Below are positions 10,589 through 23,041 of a stretch of 64,000 bases of DNA, one piece after another. Where the stretch lies: the NCBI GenBank assembly GCA_029945375.1, contig CM057060.1:558001-622000 (forward strand), in the 5' to 3' direction. The notes under the pieces are model-generated. The model had not been told where the DNA came from. It searched no databases and saw nothing but the letters and a program-made list of their open reading frames with translations. The stretch comes from Agaricus subrufescens. Its lineage: Eukaryota > Basidiomycota > Agaricomycetes > Agaricales > Agaricaceae. Both the position numbers and the translations under genes were made by a program. Every line of letters begins with the position of its first letter. The stretch's first letter is position 1.

Positions 10589-13500
10589 TCAGAGAAAACT
10601 GTCCAATTTAACAGGTTTGCGGACGGCTGCTGAATTGCCTTCGTTGAACTTATACGACACACGGTTACTGCCTGTTGTTTGTTTTCGGCCCGCGGATTTT
10701 GGCTTGGCAGCTGCATTAACCGTAATTGCACGCCCAAAGAAATCAGTCGGTGTCTATCGCGGCTGGGTGAGAAAAGTCTATGATCCTTGAAGCTAGGGGT
10801 ACCCACCTTGTCCTCAAGATCCAGCGGCGCCGTTTTCTGTCGCTTTGAGTCCCTCTCAGAAGGTTCCACCTCAGTATGGCCGCTGTTGGTGTTTGTTAGT
10901 TCTAATCCTGCACGAGCACCAATACAAACCTCGGAAGCTTCCCATTCGCATGCCGCCTTCCCCCTTTGTCTAGTTCGACGACGTTGATATCCCTGGCCGC
11001 CAGCTTGGTGTCCACCTAGAATACACCTTTTAGCTAGAGAGTAGCGTCAGACCGCATGTACGCACTTCGTTGGCCACTAGATGTCGTATCGCGTATCGCG
11101 ATGGCGCGATATCGTTCGCTCTCTTAGCGTCATAGGTAACAAACACATCGATCGGCCTACGTAAAAGATGAGGATCATGTGGTAGTCACGATTACTTTCA
11201 TTCCATTGAGCTCGGACTCACGGATCCAATCGGTAAGACAATTGCCCATCCTCTGCCCTATCTTGAACGAAGCGCAACTCCAGTGCAACCATTATCTCGA
11301 CTAAGCGCTCTAGCAATAGCCGTTCCTCGGGACGGATAACTTGACTATTCACCTGTATTGACACATGAGTGGCGTGTAATTTGGCATGACGAAGACTATG
11401 ACTGACAGGCCTCAAAGGTGGCGAAATTATCCTGTTGATGAGTGGCGTAAATTCGAGCTGCAATGTGGGGCTCGTGACAAGGTGCCTGTAGGCTCCTCCA
11501 CAACGGAGACTGGCGCTTCGGAGACATCGTGCAAAGGACTCATAAATTTCCTCATTTGATTTCGTAACTTGGTGATGCTAAATACAAGAAAAGTGAAAGG
11601 TTTTCCTTGCTCGAAATGATGCTCACATACCTCCCAATCAGAGTAGTTACGCTCAATTCGCTCGGAACTCCGAGCTTGAAACAAAGGGTAAAATGGAACG
11701 AGCGCAAAAGGTAGGTATGGAAGTAGGGCAAAGTCACCATCTGCAAACATTGACGAAGATAATAAATCATAAGTGATCAGCCACTCGTTGCCGCTTTCAT
11801 AACGCGAAAAATTGGCATCGTGCTGTCGAAGAGTGGCGTAATGCTCAAAGCAACCTAATTTCGATTATGATATGGACTTTTTCAAAAGCCGGAGAACCTA
11901 CCATTTGCAATGGCCGCATCTTTTCCACTACCTTCAATTTCAAAACTGAGCCGGGTGATGTATCTCGACTCCTGTTCTTCTGACATGGCAAGATCTTTGA
12001 CTCGCTTTTTTGTCAAAGGGCTGAAGATATCATTCAATATTGAAAGGACGGATGTTTCTGCTTCCTTCATGCCCGCGGTAGCTTTACGAATGACCAATTC
12101 AGTCACATCTTCTTTCCGTGATTTGATGAACTAGATTATATCAGCTTTATCGTTCGAAAGCGTGTCTGTTGACACACTTACCTGTAATGTATTAATGCAA
12201 CCACGAAAGTCACCTCTCGCCACAGCCACGAGAACCCCTAATGCCCGCACGTCTGCTTTGAGTTTTTCATTGCTGCATATTTCTTGTAGGCGCCGGACAG
12301 TATGGAAGTCTGCTGGACGCATAAACCGTACTTGATAGGCATGAGGTCTGAGTTTAACCAGTGATGAGGCATTGATGTCGTTGCAGATGCAAATGATAGG
12401 GCGGAGAAGAGGTCTCTGAGCGTTGGCTTGTTTTTTACCTAGACGTTCTGAATAATTATACATTAGGGACGTCGCACACTGACTTGTTTGAAACACGCAC
12501 TTTTTCTTCCTCGGGTATTCTGGGTTAACTGGACAAGGTTATGGACGAAGGAACTCGTCTTAAATGATTTAAGCAGCTTGCTAAAGAGAGTATAAAGTAT
12601 TATCTTACATTGTCACCGGCCCCAGTCGCTCCATCAATCTCATCAATAATGACAAGGACAGGTTTGGTGCCGTTTACTGATGAGCCAGATTCAAGGGTAG
12701 GCCGGATACGATCATTGATGACGTTCCCACCACGAGCGTCACTGGATATATGCGGTACAATTCAGATAACATCAAGTGTTCAGACGTGTTGCGCACCTAG
12801 CATTGATTTCCATAACATCGTAGCCTGCATGGCGGGCGACGATGTGAGCCAACGTCGTCTTTCCCAGTCCAGGAGGGCCAGAAAGAAGTAGAATCTAATG
12901 CAACTCAGTATAAGCGATCCGCCCCATATATCTGGAAGGACTCCACCTTTTCCTGGGGTCTGTGATATTCGTCCTCAGCATTGAAATTCTCATCGCCGTC
13001 ACGTTGTCGTTTCTTCCCTTTCTTCTTTCCAAAGACACAGTAGTCCCACTGCTTTACCCATGCCATTGTCTCCCGGGCGACGCGGTCATTGCCTATAAGG
13101 TCCGTGAAACAAGTTGGCCGGTAACGATCCACCCAAAGAAGATCCTCTGAACATTTATTAGCCTGTTCTCTTGATTGTTCGACCGCTGTTCTGGAGAAGT
13201 GGTAAAGACACTAGAGTATCCCGAAGTCCTGAATGCCTTACTGTTGTAAATTCTGGGCCAAGTCTGCAGAGAGGTTGTCCATCAAACGGTGAATTGGCAT
13301 GTCTAAGAGACTGGAATATGATGAAGTGGTCGAGCTCGATGGCTGAAATATGGCATTGAGTGTTTCTCACTCCGGTAATGTAGGTAACATACGGTAATAG
13401 GTTGAGTACGATTTCGCCTTTTCAGAAACACTGTTCTTCCGCTAAACGACGTTGCTTGAATGGAGCCTGGGGAGGGCAGATCCGGCGTGCATTGAGATTC

Positions 13501-13972
13501 TTGAAGAAGAGACGATTGACCAAATGTGAGGGCTTTAGTCGGTAGAGAGACTGATTAGTTACCAACCTAAGCAGATTTTACTGAAGGAGATTACCTGAGT
13601 CAGTCATAGTCGAGATACCACTTTGGGGTCGCGAAGTTGACGCAAAAGTCGTAGACGTAGCCACAGAGCCTGCATTTGTCAAGGTTGGACTGTCGATCTG
13701 TGACTGTGGCATCTTTGCTTTTGATAATAAGCTTGTCAGGGTGAACGAGGTAGCATCTAACGACATTATGAAAGATCGCGGAGCGCTCGGATTCAACACT
13801 TACTTTTTGTTGGTAATGCTTCGCTTGTACCCAAGTCTATGTCTCCTTCAGGATTCGCATTTGCCAACAATCCGTTCTTTTTGAAAGATATTCCATTCGA
13901 TTCTTGAGCTTCGATGTTGACAGGTGGAGCGGAAGCCGAGCCAAGTAGTCCATTGGCAGCAAAAAGTGTCAT
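10589..13972 (-). CDS. CTF18: CTF18, large subunit of the alternative replication-factor-C clamp loader
   Basis: CTF18 with DCC1, CTF8 and RFC2-5 loads or unloads PCNA and supports sister-chromatid cohesion and leading-strand synthesis. Order in the protein: a disordered N-terminus; a [10 protein letters not shown] segment; the diagnostic [19 protein letters not shown] followed by [11 protein letters not shown] near 13000-13130; Walker [21 protein letters not shown]; the [11 protein letters not shown] segment; Walker B with [12 protein letters not shown]; the AAA+ lid block [14 protein letters not shown] with [12 protein letters not shown]; and a C-terminal DCC1/CTF8-binding region ending KLDSFL. 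ATG 13970-13972 (MTLFAANG) was chosen because frames further upstream lack an ATG. The 54-nt intron before Walker A joins PQEK to ILLLSG. More than ten short introns are present. N-terminal exons are less certain than the ATPase core. Confidence 0.88.
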
Positions 13973-14129
13973 TCCGCAGCACAAGACCAGACAAATGTGA
14001 ACTAGCTTTGTAGATGAAGGACGGTTCGCGTGGAATGCAAGCAAGATGAGGGAGACGCGACGGGCTAATGATCGACGTCACATCCCGTGATGGCGTTATT
14101 TGCCACCAGCCCTTGAGATAAACAGAATT

Positions 14130-15560
14130 AGCTTGTCCAACGTTAAAGATCTAGCTCTACCTTGAAGGTAATGTCCTGTTATAAGACAATTTCTAGTCGT
14201 CTCTGACATTTTCTATTATATTTAGTACCTCAATTTCGAGGTTCTCGCGCATGGCACGATAAAATGGAGACCCGTTATCAACATCGATGAACCGTTACAC
14301 GGAGATGACACCAAAGTGTCGAGGCATTCTCGGTCATCAAGGGTGTTCCATCTATCCGTCTCTCTTTTCTACGCTCTGCAGCCGGAGAAAGCTGTATCTC
14401 CAATCCGATCTCATTCTTTATGATGTAGGGTAACAAATAACAAGAAAAGAAAAACAACGAAAATCCAGGTAAGAAAGCGTTAATGACAAAAGACGGCTAC
14501 AGAAAGCCAAGGAACTCGATAAGCAAGCAGGGAAAGCCCTTATACAACGATGGAAGTTCTCCACAGAAAGAAGCTGAATGGGAACAGGAAAGGAAGCAAG
14601 TTTTCCAATAGATGAGACCTCGGAAAGGCCAAAGAGACGGTGTCTTTTGCTGCAACTGACGGCTCTAGTTCCGACGCTAGAAAGTTTAGCTGGAGCGATG
14701 TAACTGCGGCAAGGTTACTTCCAGGACACCGACCTAGTCTCCTTCAAGCATTCCGCACCTGTAACCCACCCAAAATAAACGTAGTCGAACGTAAACCCGT
14801 GAGTCGCCACTCTCACGCCAGAATCTCCTGGCCCAGAACAGCAAAGACTCTGGTGACGAGTCCGCGCCAGACGATAATTTATTCTACTCTACGCCGGGTG
14901 ACCACGACGACGACGCTGGCTTTATGGAAGAACCAAAACGACAGTGACCGGAGAGGTTGAGTTTGAGGATGAGCATGGCCTAGGCTATGCGCAACGGCAG
15001 CGAGAAACGGCTCTAGAATATCACTGGAAGCATAGTGCTGTGGGCCTAGGCGTCGAAAAAAAAAACACGGTAACTAGCACTTTCAACGAAGAGGCAGGTC
15101 GCGATCTACTAGTTGATTTATTGGGGCTGGACTAACCGAGTTCTACCTAGGGCTCGGCGGCTGGCACGCCAACCAAAACCAACCAACTTAAACCTTCCGT
15201 CTCACGTTTCAAAGCCTATGTACTCCATTGTATGGTACAGTATCAACACCACGACCCACCTTACTACCAGCCCACTTCCAGAATTTGCAACTCGGATGAT
15301 TCAGCAGGTTGTCGAGTCTGGGTCAACCGGTGACAATAACCGTTAAATTAGGGCAGGGGACACCAGTGATAGCGAAGCTGAATCCGAGGGATTACGAGAA
15401 GCTTTGGACTTGCTCAGGAAGGACCAGCTTTATAACCTTGAATCGAAAGGACATATTGTGCTACTCTCATGGAACACAACGATGCCACGAGTCCCGCAAT
15501 GATACTAATGAGAGATCTATTACATTATCCGGCAGCTCAGCAGAAAAACCCTCCAAGCTT
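14130..15560 (+). pseudogene. Decayed copy of the URI/Bud27-like gene at 20479-22830
   Basis: Block-by-block similarity to the intact gene runs through the whole stretch. Exon 1 (14134-14168) has TTG in place of ATG and a premature TGA. The second exon of the intact gene is missing: about 85 bases here correspond to about 270 there. The ATCGATGAACCGTTAC-like block, the AAAGCC...GGAAAGCC block, the GATGTAACTGCGGCAAGG block (14696), the GTTGATTTATTGGGGC block (15112) and the GATAGCGAAGCTGAA block (15368) all match in order. Many frameshifts and stops break it up, and the acidic and serine-rich parts are shortened. No function as a protein is possible. It lies head to head with CTF18, only about 160 bases from the CTF18 start. 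Confidence 0.85.
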
Positions 15561-16249
15561 GGTACGCATCGTATTTTGCATTCTGATGGCCATCATTTCA
15601 ATTTTGCGACGAAATTCTAATTTATTCTATACAGTTTATATGACTACTGACTACCACACACGAGACGTACTCTCCCAACACTTGCTACTATTACAATGAC
15701 TTAGTCATTGTGAACGTCTCTCGAACTACCCAGACAGGTTGCGGTACAGCAACCAAGACAAACGACTTGACCTCCCTTCTTGACACCATCGCTGCCGCGC
15801 TGACCACCGGCAGTTGCGGAGGTATTTGCGGAGCAGTATTCAACAAGCATCAGCATTTCAACCTCGCCCTAACGAATCACAACTCTACAGCACCAGCCAC
15901 AGCAAAGGAGCCCAGTTCTCCCGTTCGTTCAGGACCCGGACATTAATTCCTGATAAACCGGTTTCACCAGATAGGGATGCTTGCCGCCTCTGTGACTCAA
16001 GCGCTCTCTTGGGATTTCAAAGAGGTACTGGTTACGTATGCACTTGATGTGGACGTTCAATATGAGTTTCTTGATAATGTGTTGGTTCCATATCAAAATT
16101 AAATCTCCACATTTTACACAATTATATTCAGAGTACTGTTTCAAAATACAACATTCAACAGATTCACCGCTTTATATCTATTGTCATAGGATGATCTACA
16201 GAATAAAACCCATACTATAAGACAATGAATCAGATGCCGAAAAATAAAA
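15561..16249. other. Intergenic region with one unassigned open frame
   Basis: An ORF from about 15710 to 15946 (plus, about 78 codons, TGCGTATKTNDLT at its start) has no recognisable family, no clear ATG context and no neighbouring exon that would extend it. The rest is AT-rich 3' flank of the large membrane protein gene. Similarity to the URI-like gene fades out near 15560. Confidence 0.35.
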
Positions 16250-19200
16250 TTAAGCCAACAATGGCATTTTGTCCCCTCCATTCCCTCCCAATACCGCAAG
16301 CACATGATTAAGATCGAAAGGGTACCTCTTCTGCGATAAGCCTGACTCACAAAGTACCAACAACAGAAGTGTAGCCACCGCAACAAGCGCGGCAGTCACG
16401 ATAAACAAGGGTTTGGAAGTCGTCAATGCTAATATTTGTTCCTTTCCCATTGCGGGAACTGTTTCCAAATTAAATTCTGCAGTAGCACTTGATTCATTCT
16501 TTGTATATCCATCGATATACGCCTTTGCTGCCGAAAGCATAAATCTGTCCATGTTATGATTGATAGATGGGAGGTCTAAGGGACGAACGTTCTCCACAGA
16601 ATACCACGCGGTTTCGGACGAGTTCTCCATAAACAACATCGCTGCGACGTTGTTCACATTATTGGTCACTTCGAAAGGTTCAGTTCGGGCTAAAGCTATC
16701 TGCAAGGCGTTTCCAAAGATCAAATTTGCTGCGCTTTGTGGGATGTTACCGATAGGTGTTTTCCCAGATGCGATGGCGGTGAGGATACCATCGTTCGTGA
16801 TCCTGATTCGCCCACCGGTAATTTGTGGGTGAGGATTGCAGACGAGGATGGAAGAGAGAGGTGCAAACACAGATTGAGAACCCAAGTCGAAGCCAGCTCC
16901 CGACTTAAACAACGTAGTGGGTAACGATCCAAGATCAATAGCGAATGGTACAGCGGAGTCGGTCTGTTGCTTGAAGACTGAGCTATTCCCCCCCGAAAAA
17001 ATGAAGGCAGAAGTTCCGATTTCCTCCATGGGTATACCACTGTTGAGACGCAATGGGCCAATGCTGGAGCCTTGATAGTATAAGTCACTGAGGTTTGTTT
17101 CTTTGACGCGGCCTGTCCCAACCGTGGCCCCAACCCACTGATGGCCGGCAGACGCTACCACAATCGTTCCAGAGATGTTGAAGAACTGCGGTGCTTCCCA
17201 ATGACAATTATGATGAAACTCAATGACGTCCGAGTCATATTCGATTGTCCCATTAAAACTCGCCAAATTCACCTTTGGAACAGCAGTCAACATGTTGGGC
17301 TGTAGTTTGAACCCAAAGGGTAGATTCTCGATCTCTTCGAGTCGAACAATGAGGTTTGCACGACTTTGTGTGGCGACGACTTCTGGAGAAGTAGGTTGTT
17401 GAACGTGGCTGAGTAATCGGCCAATTTGAATTGTGGTTGGGGCATCAACGAGCGTGTTACCCGCACTTATCGTTCCAGATCCCAACGAAGTGAGCGCCAA
17501 AAGCAATAAAGAAGCAAGGAAGGAAATTTTGAATGTTCCACTTGATCCTTCGACAAACAGATGAAGTGTGCGATCCAGGAAACCAGAATTTATAGTAGAG
17601 ACCCTGTCGATCGTTGCGGGCACACCCGCAGACGATCTTTCTGTCATTTCAGGAGTGATGCGTGCCAACTGGACAGACCATTCTCGGCTGAACGCGTCAG
17701 TCACTATGCAGTTCCCCATGAGTACCGCAAGGCTTTGCCATAAGACGAAAATGACAGTGAAGCCACCCTTCACTTCGGAATCAGTAAGATCGAGGTTAGA
17801 TTTGAGTGGAATAGGTTTGGCAAGGCAGATTGCTCCAAAGATGATATATCCCATTTCAATAATGAAGAATGCAAGGAGGCGAAGGTAAAGTTGTGCTTTT
17901 ATACCGAGAGTAAGGCAAAGTCTGGACGGCGAGGACGATAGAGGGCGACTGGAAGAAGAGTGCGTTAATATTATTTCGCCGTCCCGTTTTCCTCTAGTGG
18001 AGCTGGATTCCGAGGCGGTGTACACTGTGCGTGATGAGCCCATTCTGGAGTGGTAATATGGACAATGGGCCGATGTATCCTCAAATTCTGAGTTTTGTGT
18101 AGCCACCAACGACACTTTCCCCCCTCCATGCTCTCTCAGTACTGCAAGCACATGACTGAGATCGAAGGGGTACCTCCTCTGCGCCAAGCCTGACTCACAA
18201 AGTACCAGCAAAAGAAGCGTGGCTGCCGAGACAAACGCGGCAGTGACGATGAACAACGGTTTCGAAATCGTCAAAGCTAAGTTTTGCTCCGTTCTTATTG
18301 CAGAAGTAGCAATGGAATTGAATGCCACACTGGTACTTGATCCATTCTTGATCTGTCCATCCATATAAGCTTTTGCTGCTGAAAGCATAAATGTGTCCAT
18401 GTTATGGTTGATAGAGGGGAGGTCTAATGGACGAATGTTATGTGCTTGATTCCAGTCGACTGTGGATGAGTCCGCCATGAACATGGTTGATGCGACGTTA
18501 TTAACATTATTCGCCATTGGGGGGGTCTCTATTTCGGAGAGGGCTATCTGGAAAGCGTTCGTGAAGATCAAGTTCGCTGCACTTGGTGGGATGTTACCGA
18601 TAGGAGTTGTCCCGGATGTGACAACGGTAAGGACACCACCATTAGTGATCTTGATTCGTCCGCCAGTGATTTGTAGCTGGGGATCACAGACGAGGATAGA
18701 AGAAAGGGGTGCATAGAGGGTGTCCAAGGCTATGTCAAGGCCAGCACCTTCAGCAGTAAAAGTAGTGGGGAGGGACTCAAGATTGATAGCGAACGGTGCA
18801 TTGAATCGGTGATCAATGAGTGAGCTGTTTCCCCCAGAGAAAATAAAGGCAGAAATTCCGACTTCTTCCATTGCAATGAAACTCGTAAGGGACAACGAAC
18901 CAACACTAGAGCCTGTGTAGTACAAGTCATTATAATATTCCTTTGTGTGCTTCGCGAATGGAGCATCTTACCGACATTGCCATGACCTGTCCCAAATGTT
19001 GCACCGATCCACTGTTGACCAGCAGATGTTACCACTGAGGTTCCTGAGATATTGGAGAACTGTGGCGCTTCCCAGTGACAATCATGGTGGAACTCGATGA
19101 CGTCTGAGTCATACTCAATCGTCCCATTGAAACGCGACAAGTACACATTCGGAACAGGGGTCAACATGTTGGGTTGTAGCTTGAGCCCAAATGGTAAATG

Positions 19201-20022
19201 TTCAGTCTCCTCGAATCGAAGGATGAGGTTTGCACGATCCTCAATGGTGAAAAACTCATCGATCTGATTTTCTTGAGGGTGGCTAGATAAATAGCCGATT
19301 CGGACGATGGTGGGTTCATCAACGAGAGTAGTAGCGACATTGATTGTTCCAGGCCCCAACGAACCAAGCGCTAGGAGCAATAAAGAGGCGAGAAAGGAAA
19401 GTTTAAACGTTCCGCTTGACCTCCCAGCGACTAGATGCAGTATACGATCGAGAAAACCGGAAACTATGGTAGAGACCCTGTCGATCGTCGCAGGCATGAT
19501 GGCAGGCGGTCCATTAGTCATTCCAGGAGTGACACGCGCTAGTTGGATAGACCACTCTCTACTGAACGCGTCAGTCACTATGTAGCTCCCCATGAGCACA
19601 GCAAGGCTTTGCCAGATGACGAAAACAACAGTGAACCCAGCCTTGATTTCGGGGTCAGTGAGATCGAGGCTAATTTTGAGTGGAATAGGTTTGGCGAGGC
19701 AGATTGCGGCCAAGATGATATATCCCATTTCGATGGTGAAGAATGCAAGGAGGCGGAGGTAAAGTTGTGCTTTGATACCGAGGGTCGATTGAGGTATGGA
19801 CGGTATATACGATAGAGAGTGATTGGAAGAAAAGTGTGTTAATCTCGTGCCACCGTTCTTCGTGGGTTCGGACACCAAGGTGGTGTGCGCTGCAGGTCCT
19901 ATGTTAGGTAGGCTCGTTCTCGATTGACGACGTGTACGGGGAACCAGGGACATTATGGGAGGAGAACAAACACACAAGGTTGGGCGCCTTGTACCAATGT
20001 TGTGCAATGATGAAACTGCCAT
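16250..20022 (-). CDS. Large membrane protein: two tandem paralogous units fused in frame
   Basis: This encodes 1237 residues in two exons (18972-20022 and 16250-18912) around a 59-nt intron. I recognise the pattern as an uncharacterised Agaricomycete membrane family, not a named one. Each unit of about 600 residues holds LGIKAQLYLRLLAFF, a hydrophobic IEMGYII helix, KPIPLK, a second helix with LWQSLAVLMG followed by DAFSREWS, a third helix FLASLLLLAL, a long presumably extracytoplasmic domain (LQPNMLT, FNGTIEYDSDVIEFHH, NCHWEAPQF, FIFSGGNSS, LDLPSINHNMD), a last helix KPLFIVTAA...LLLLVLCESGL and a RYPFDL tail. Unit 1 ends LAVLREHGGGKVSLVA and runs on through a Ser-rich linker into unit 2, which ends LAVLGGNGGDKMPLLA and stops. 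ATG is at 20020-20022. Function unknown. Confidence 0.8.
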
Positions 20023-20478
20023 CGAGAACCGCCGAACACAGCAACCTTAATTTTTGACGAGAAGCCTAGATTACATTTGGAAGCAGGAACCTCGGAATCA
20101 GGGGTAGCAACGCGCTCACACAGCAATTTCGAGCGGTGAGCGCCTTTTTCGGGCTGGAGCTACACAAAGTAGATCACCACCAACCTGCAAAAATCGCGCG
20201 CAGAGGGTCAAAGGGCCACCGGTCAATGCAACAACGATTAACCAACACAGCGAGTATGAGTTTTCTAGCGTTCGAGATCATATGCAGAAGTCGAGTCACA
20301 GCTATTAATGTGTTGATTGAGCGACTATCGAATGACTTGATGAAACGGAGGAATGATGAGAACAAATGCTAAGCGTGAGGACACGATAAGTCGACTATAT
20401 AGTCTAGTGCAATGATCAATATGATGGCGTGATTTACCATCAGGCGTCGTAATGATCTCTTCTTGAGCCTCAACTATC
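20023..20478. promoter_or_regulatory. Divergent promoter region, fused membrane protein / URI-like gene
   Basis: These 456 bases lie between two divergent starts. No clear TATA box or palindrome stood out. Small open frames on both strands (20136-20372) look like chance frames. Confidence 0.4.
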
Positions 20479-22830
20479 ATGTCCGACATCAAAGATCTGG
20501 CTCAAGACACTCAAGAAGGCAACACACTCCTATAATCTATCAAATACAACTCTGATACCTTATTTCAGCATTCAGAGCACTCATAAATTCAATCGCACCA
20601 GAAATTGCATCAGAGAGAGGCGGAAATTTCGAGCCTGAAGCTCTCGAAAAATTGTCCGAAAAGCTTAGAGAACTGGTAGGCGATGATGCAATGAAAGATT
20701 TCAATCAGCAAAGGAATGAAAGGGGTGAGGTGCGTCTTATTCGAAGTATTTGTACTTGGTACTATAAGCCTCCTTTTAGCTTGTGAATGAGGAGGGACTT
20801 CCTATCATCGACATCGAAGAACCGTTACCTGCAGCCGACGCGAACGAGCCTGAGACAAATTCGGTCATTCAGGATGTTCCTCTCATCCGTCTGTCATCTT
20901 TGCCATCTACAGCCCGAGAAAAGTTGCGACTGCAACGCGATCGAATTCTTGATGGTCTAGAAGAGGAAGAGCGAGAAGAAAACGAGCGGCAGCGACAAGT
21001 CGAGAGAGAAGAGAGGGAAGAAATACGACGAAAGCGCAGACAAGAGAGCGTTGACGAAAAGGCAAGACTACAGAGGGCGAAAGAGCTCCAGAAGAAAATG
21101 GGCAAAGCTCTCTGGAACATGGAACCCTCAGAAAACAATGACGGTTCCTTACCAAAAGCAATTGATCAAGCAAAGGAAGCAAGCACTACAAAGAATGAGA
21201 CCTCAGAGGGACGCAAAAAGGCGGTATCGTTTGTCGAACCCGGCGGTTCTGGTTCCAACGCTAGGAAGCCTGACTGGGGCGATGTGACAGCTGCTAAGCT
21301 ACGCCCTGGGGAACGACCTAGTCTCCTTCAAACATTCCGCACCAATAACCCACTCAGAACAAATGTAGTCGAGCGTAAATCCGCGGGCCATCACTCTCCT
21401 AGCCAATATTCCCTAGTCCAGAACGCCAAAGACTCTGATGATGAGTCTGAGCCCGATGGCAATGAATTGCATGCCACGCCTGTCGACGACGGCAACGACG
21501 ACTTAATGGAAGAACCTCCCGACAGTGAAGAAGACGCGAGAGAGCTTGAGCTTGAGAACGAATATGACTTAGACTATGCACAACAACAGCGAGAAATAGC
21601 TCTGGAGTATTACCAGAAGCGTGGTCTTATTGCCCAGGATGTCGCAAAAAGCATGACAAACGACACATACAAAGAAGAGGCAAGTGTGACCCACTAGTTG
21701 ATTTATTGGGGCAGGACTAACCCAGCTTTGCCTAGAACGCGGCAGCTGACGCGCCAACCAACCAACCTAAATCTTTCGTTTCACGTTTCAAAGCCAACCG
21801 CATAGCTTCTGCCTACGGCCCGTCAATTCATGATACACCGTCAGGGCCTCCACCCCCTTCTTTCCTTCCAGGATCTACGGCCCGGACGATACAACAGGCC
21901 ATCAAATCTGGGAGAATTGACGACAATGACCATTTAATTGGGGGAGGGAATGAGAGCGATAGTGAGGCTGAAGCCGAGGGATTACAAGAAGTATTGGAAT
22001 CACTCAGAAAGGGCGAGCTTTATAACCTTGGACCGAACGGACACGTTTTATATAACCCTTCGGTGGACAACGATGCATCGACTCCCGCGACGTTGCCAAC
22101 GAACTTGCCTACTAAATTACCATCTGAGAAGCAGACACAAAAAGCCTCCTTACCACCCCTTAATCGACCCAAAGTTTCTAAATTCAAAGTTGACCGCTCC
22201 CAAGCTGGGCGGCCTCCTTCAAGCTCTTCCTCTGCTGTATCTATCAATCCCACATCTTTGCCAAGCCCTCGGCCTTCGTCGGCTAAATCCCAAAATACTC
22301 TTTCCGAGACTATCGTCGAAAGGAACAAATTCCAGAGTGGGAAGGCATTAGAAGTCTCGCGCCCTGCTCAAACATCGCAGACATCATATTCTTCTTCCCC
22401 TATGATTGTGGAGTCTCCGTCCTTCTCAGCTCCAATTCCCGCACAGCCAAACGTGAAGCTGTCCGGGACTCCAGTTATTTCGAGCGTTGTAGAATCGCCG
22501 TCCTTGAATGATCAAACTCGATTACAGTTTGACGGCGGTTCCACTCTTTTTCCGATGGTCATCGAATCACCTTCTTTTCCCCCACCTGGTCGACGGGCGA
22601 ATCGACCTGAACGCCCACCCACTGTTATAGCATCACAAACTGTTGCTCGTGATACCCCTAGCAGGCAAACCGCAACCCAATCAAAATCCAATCCCATCGT
22701 AACATCTACCGTACAAGAGCGCGCCGCTCCTATATCAAGATCATCGCCACATGATGGCCAGGGAAATACTTCTGCCCCTGCCGCAATCAAAGTTTCACGA
22801 TTTAAACAAAGCAGGGGGGGTCACACATAA
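20479..22830 (+). CDS. URI/Bud27-like protein (DUF3835-type)
   Basis: Family assignment is tentative. Exon 1 (MSDIKDLAQDTQE, ATG 20479-20481) is followed by a 50-nt intron that seems to use a GC donor (gcaaca...tttcag) and joins QE to AFRALINSIAPEIA. Further on come a conserved IRLSSLPSTAREKLRLQRDR block, a strongly charged coiled coil (EEEEREENERQRQVEREERE) ending in KMGKALWNME, then DWGDVTAAKLRPGERPSLLQ, an acidic stretch, and LDYAQQQREIALEYYQKRG. The last exon has SRFKANRIASAYGPSIHDTP, SDSEAEAEGLQEVLESLRKG and LGPNGHVLYNP, a long Ser/Pro-rich region with three repeats like MIVESPSF, and ends KVSRFKQSRGGHT. Twin SRFK motifs recall the C-terminus of URI/Bud27, which binds RPB5 and helps RNA polymerase assembly; I see no N-terminal prefoldin domain. 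The intron around 21680-21740 is ambiguous (GT or GC donor). Confidence 0.5.
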
Positions 22831-23041
22831 TGTGATAATGATTTCGATAATGATATTCATTGGATGGTCGTACAATTATACTACATATCGCGTGATGGAA
22901 GAAAAAAATCCGACCGCCCATAATGTACATTATGTTAAGTCAATCACTTCGTGTTTGATTCGCCTACGGAAACTGGGGAGAACGAGACGGTCTCGTCGTT
23001 TTGCCCTAATTTCCTTTGTTCGCCTCTGTAAATTGATGGAA

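Noticed and set aside
18913..18971. A frameshift or break in unit 1 of the fused membrane protein
   Set aside because: At first the two long frames seemed out of phase, but a 59-nt intron with standard signals restores the frame exactly, so the gene is intact.
21680..21745. A second GC-AG intron in the URI-like gene
   Set aside because: The GC donor (gaggcaagt) is possible, but a normal GT donor three bases further with an acceptor at ggcag also keeps the frame (EEA-TDAPTNQ), so a GC donor is not required.
22985..23005. aacgagacggtctcgt inverted repeat between convergent genes
   Set aside because: A seven-base palindrome with a one-base centre is too short to claim as a structure or terminator in a fungal 3' region.
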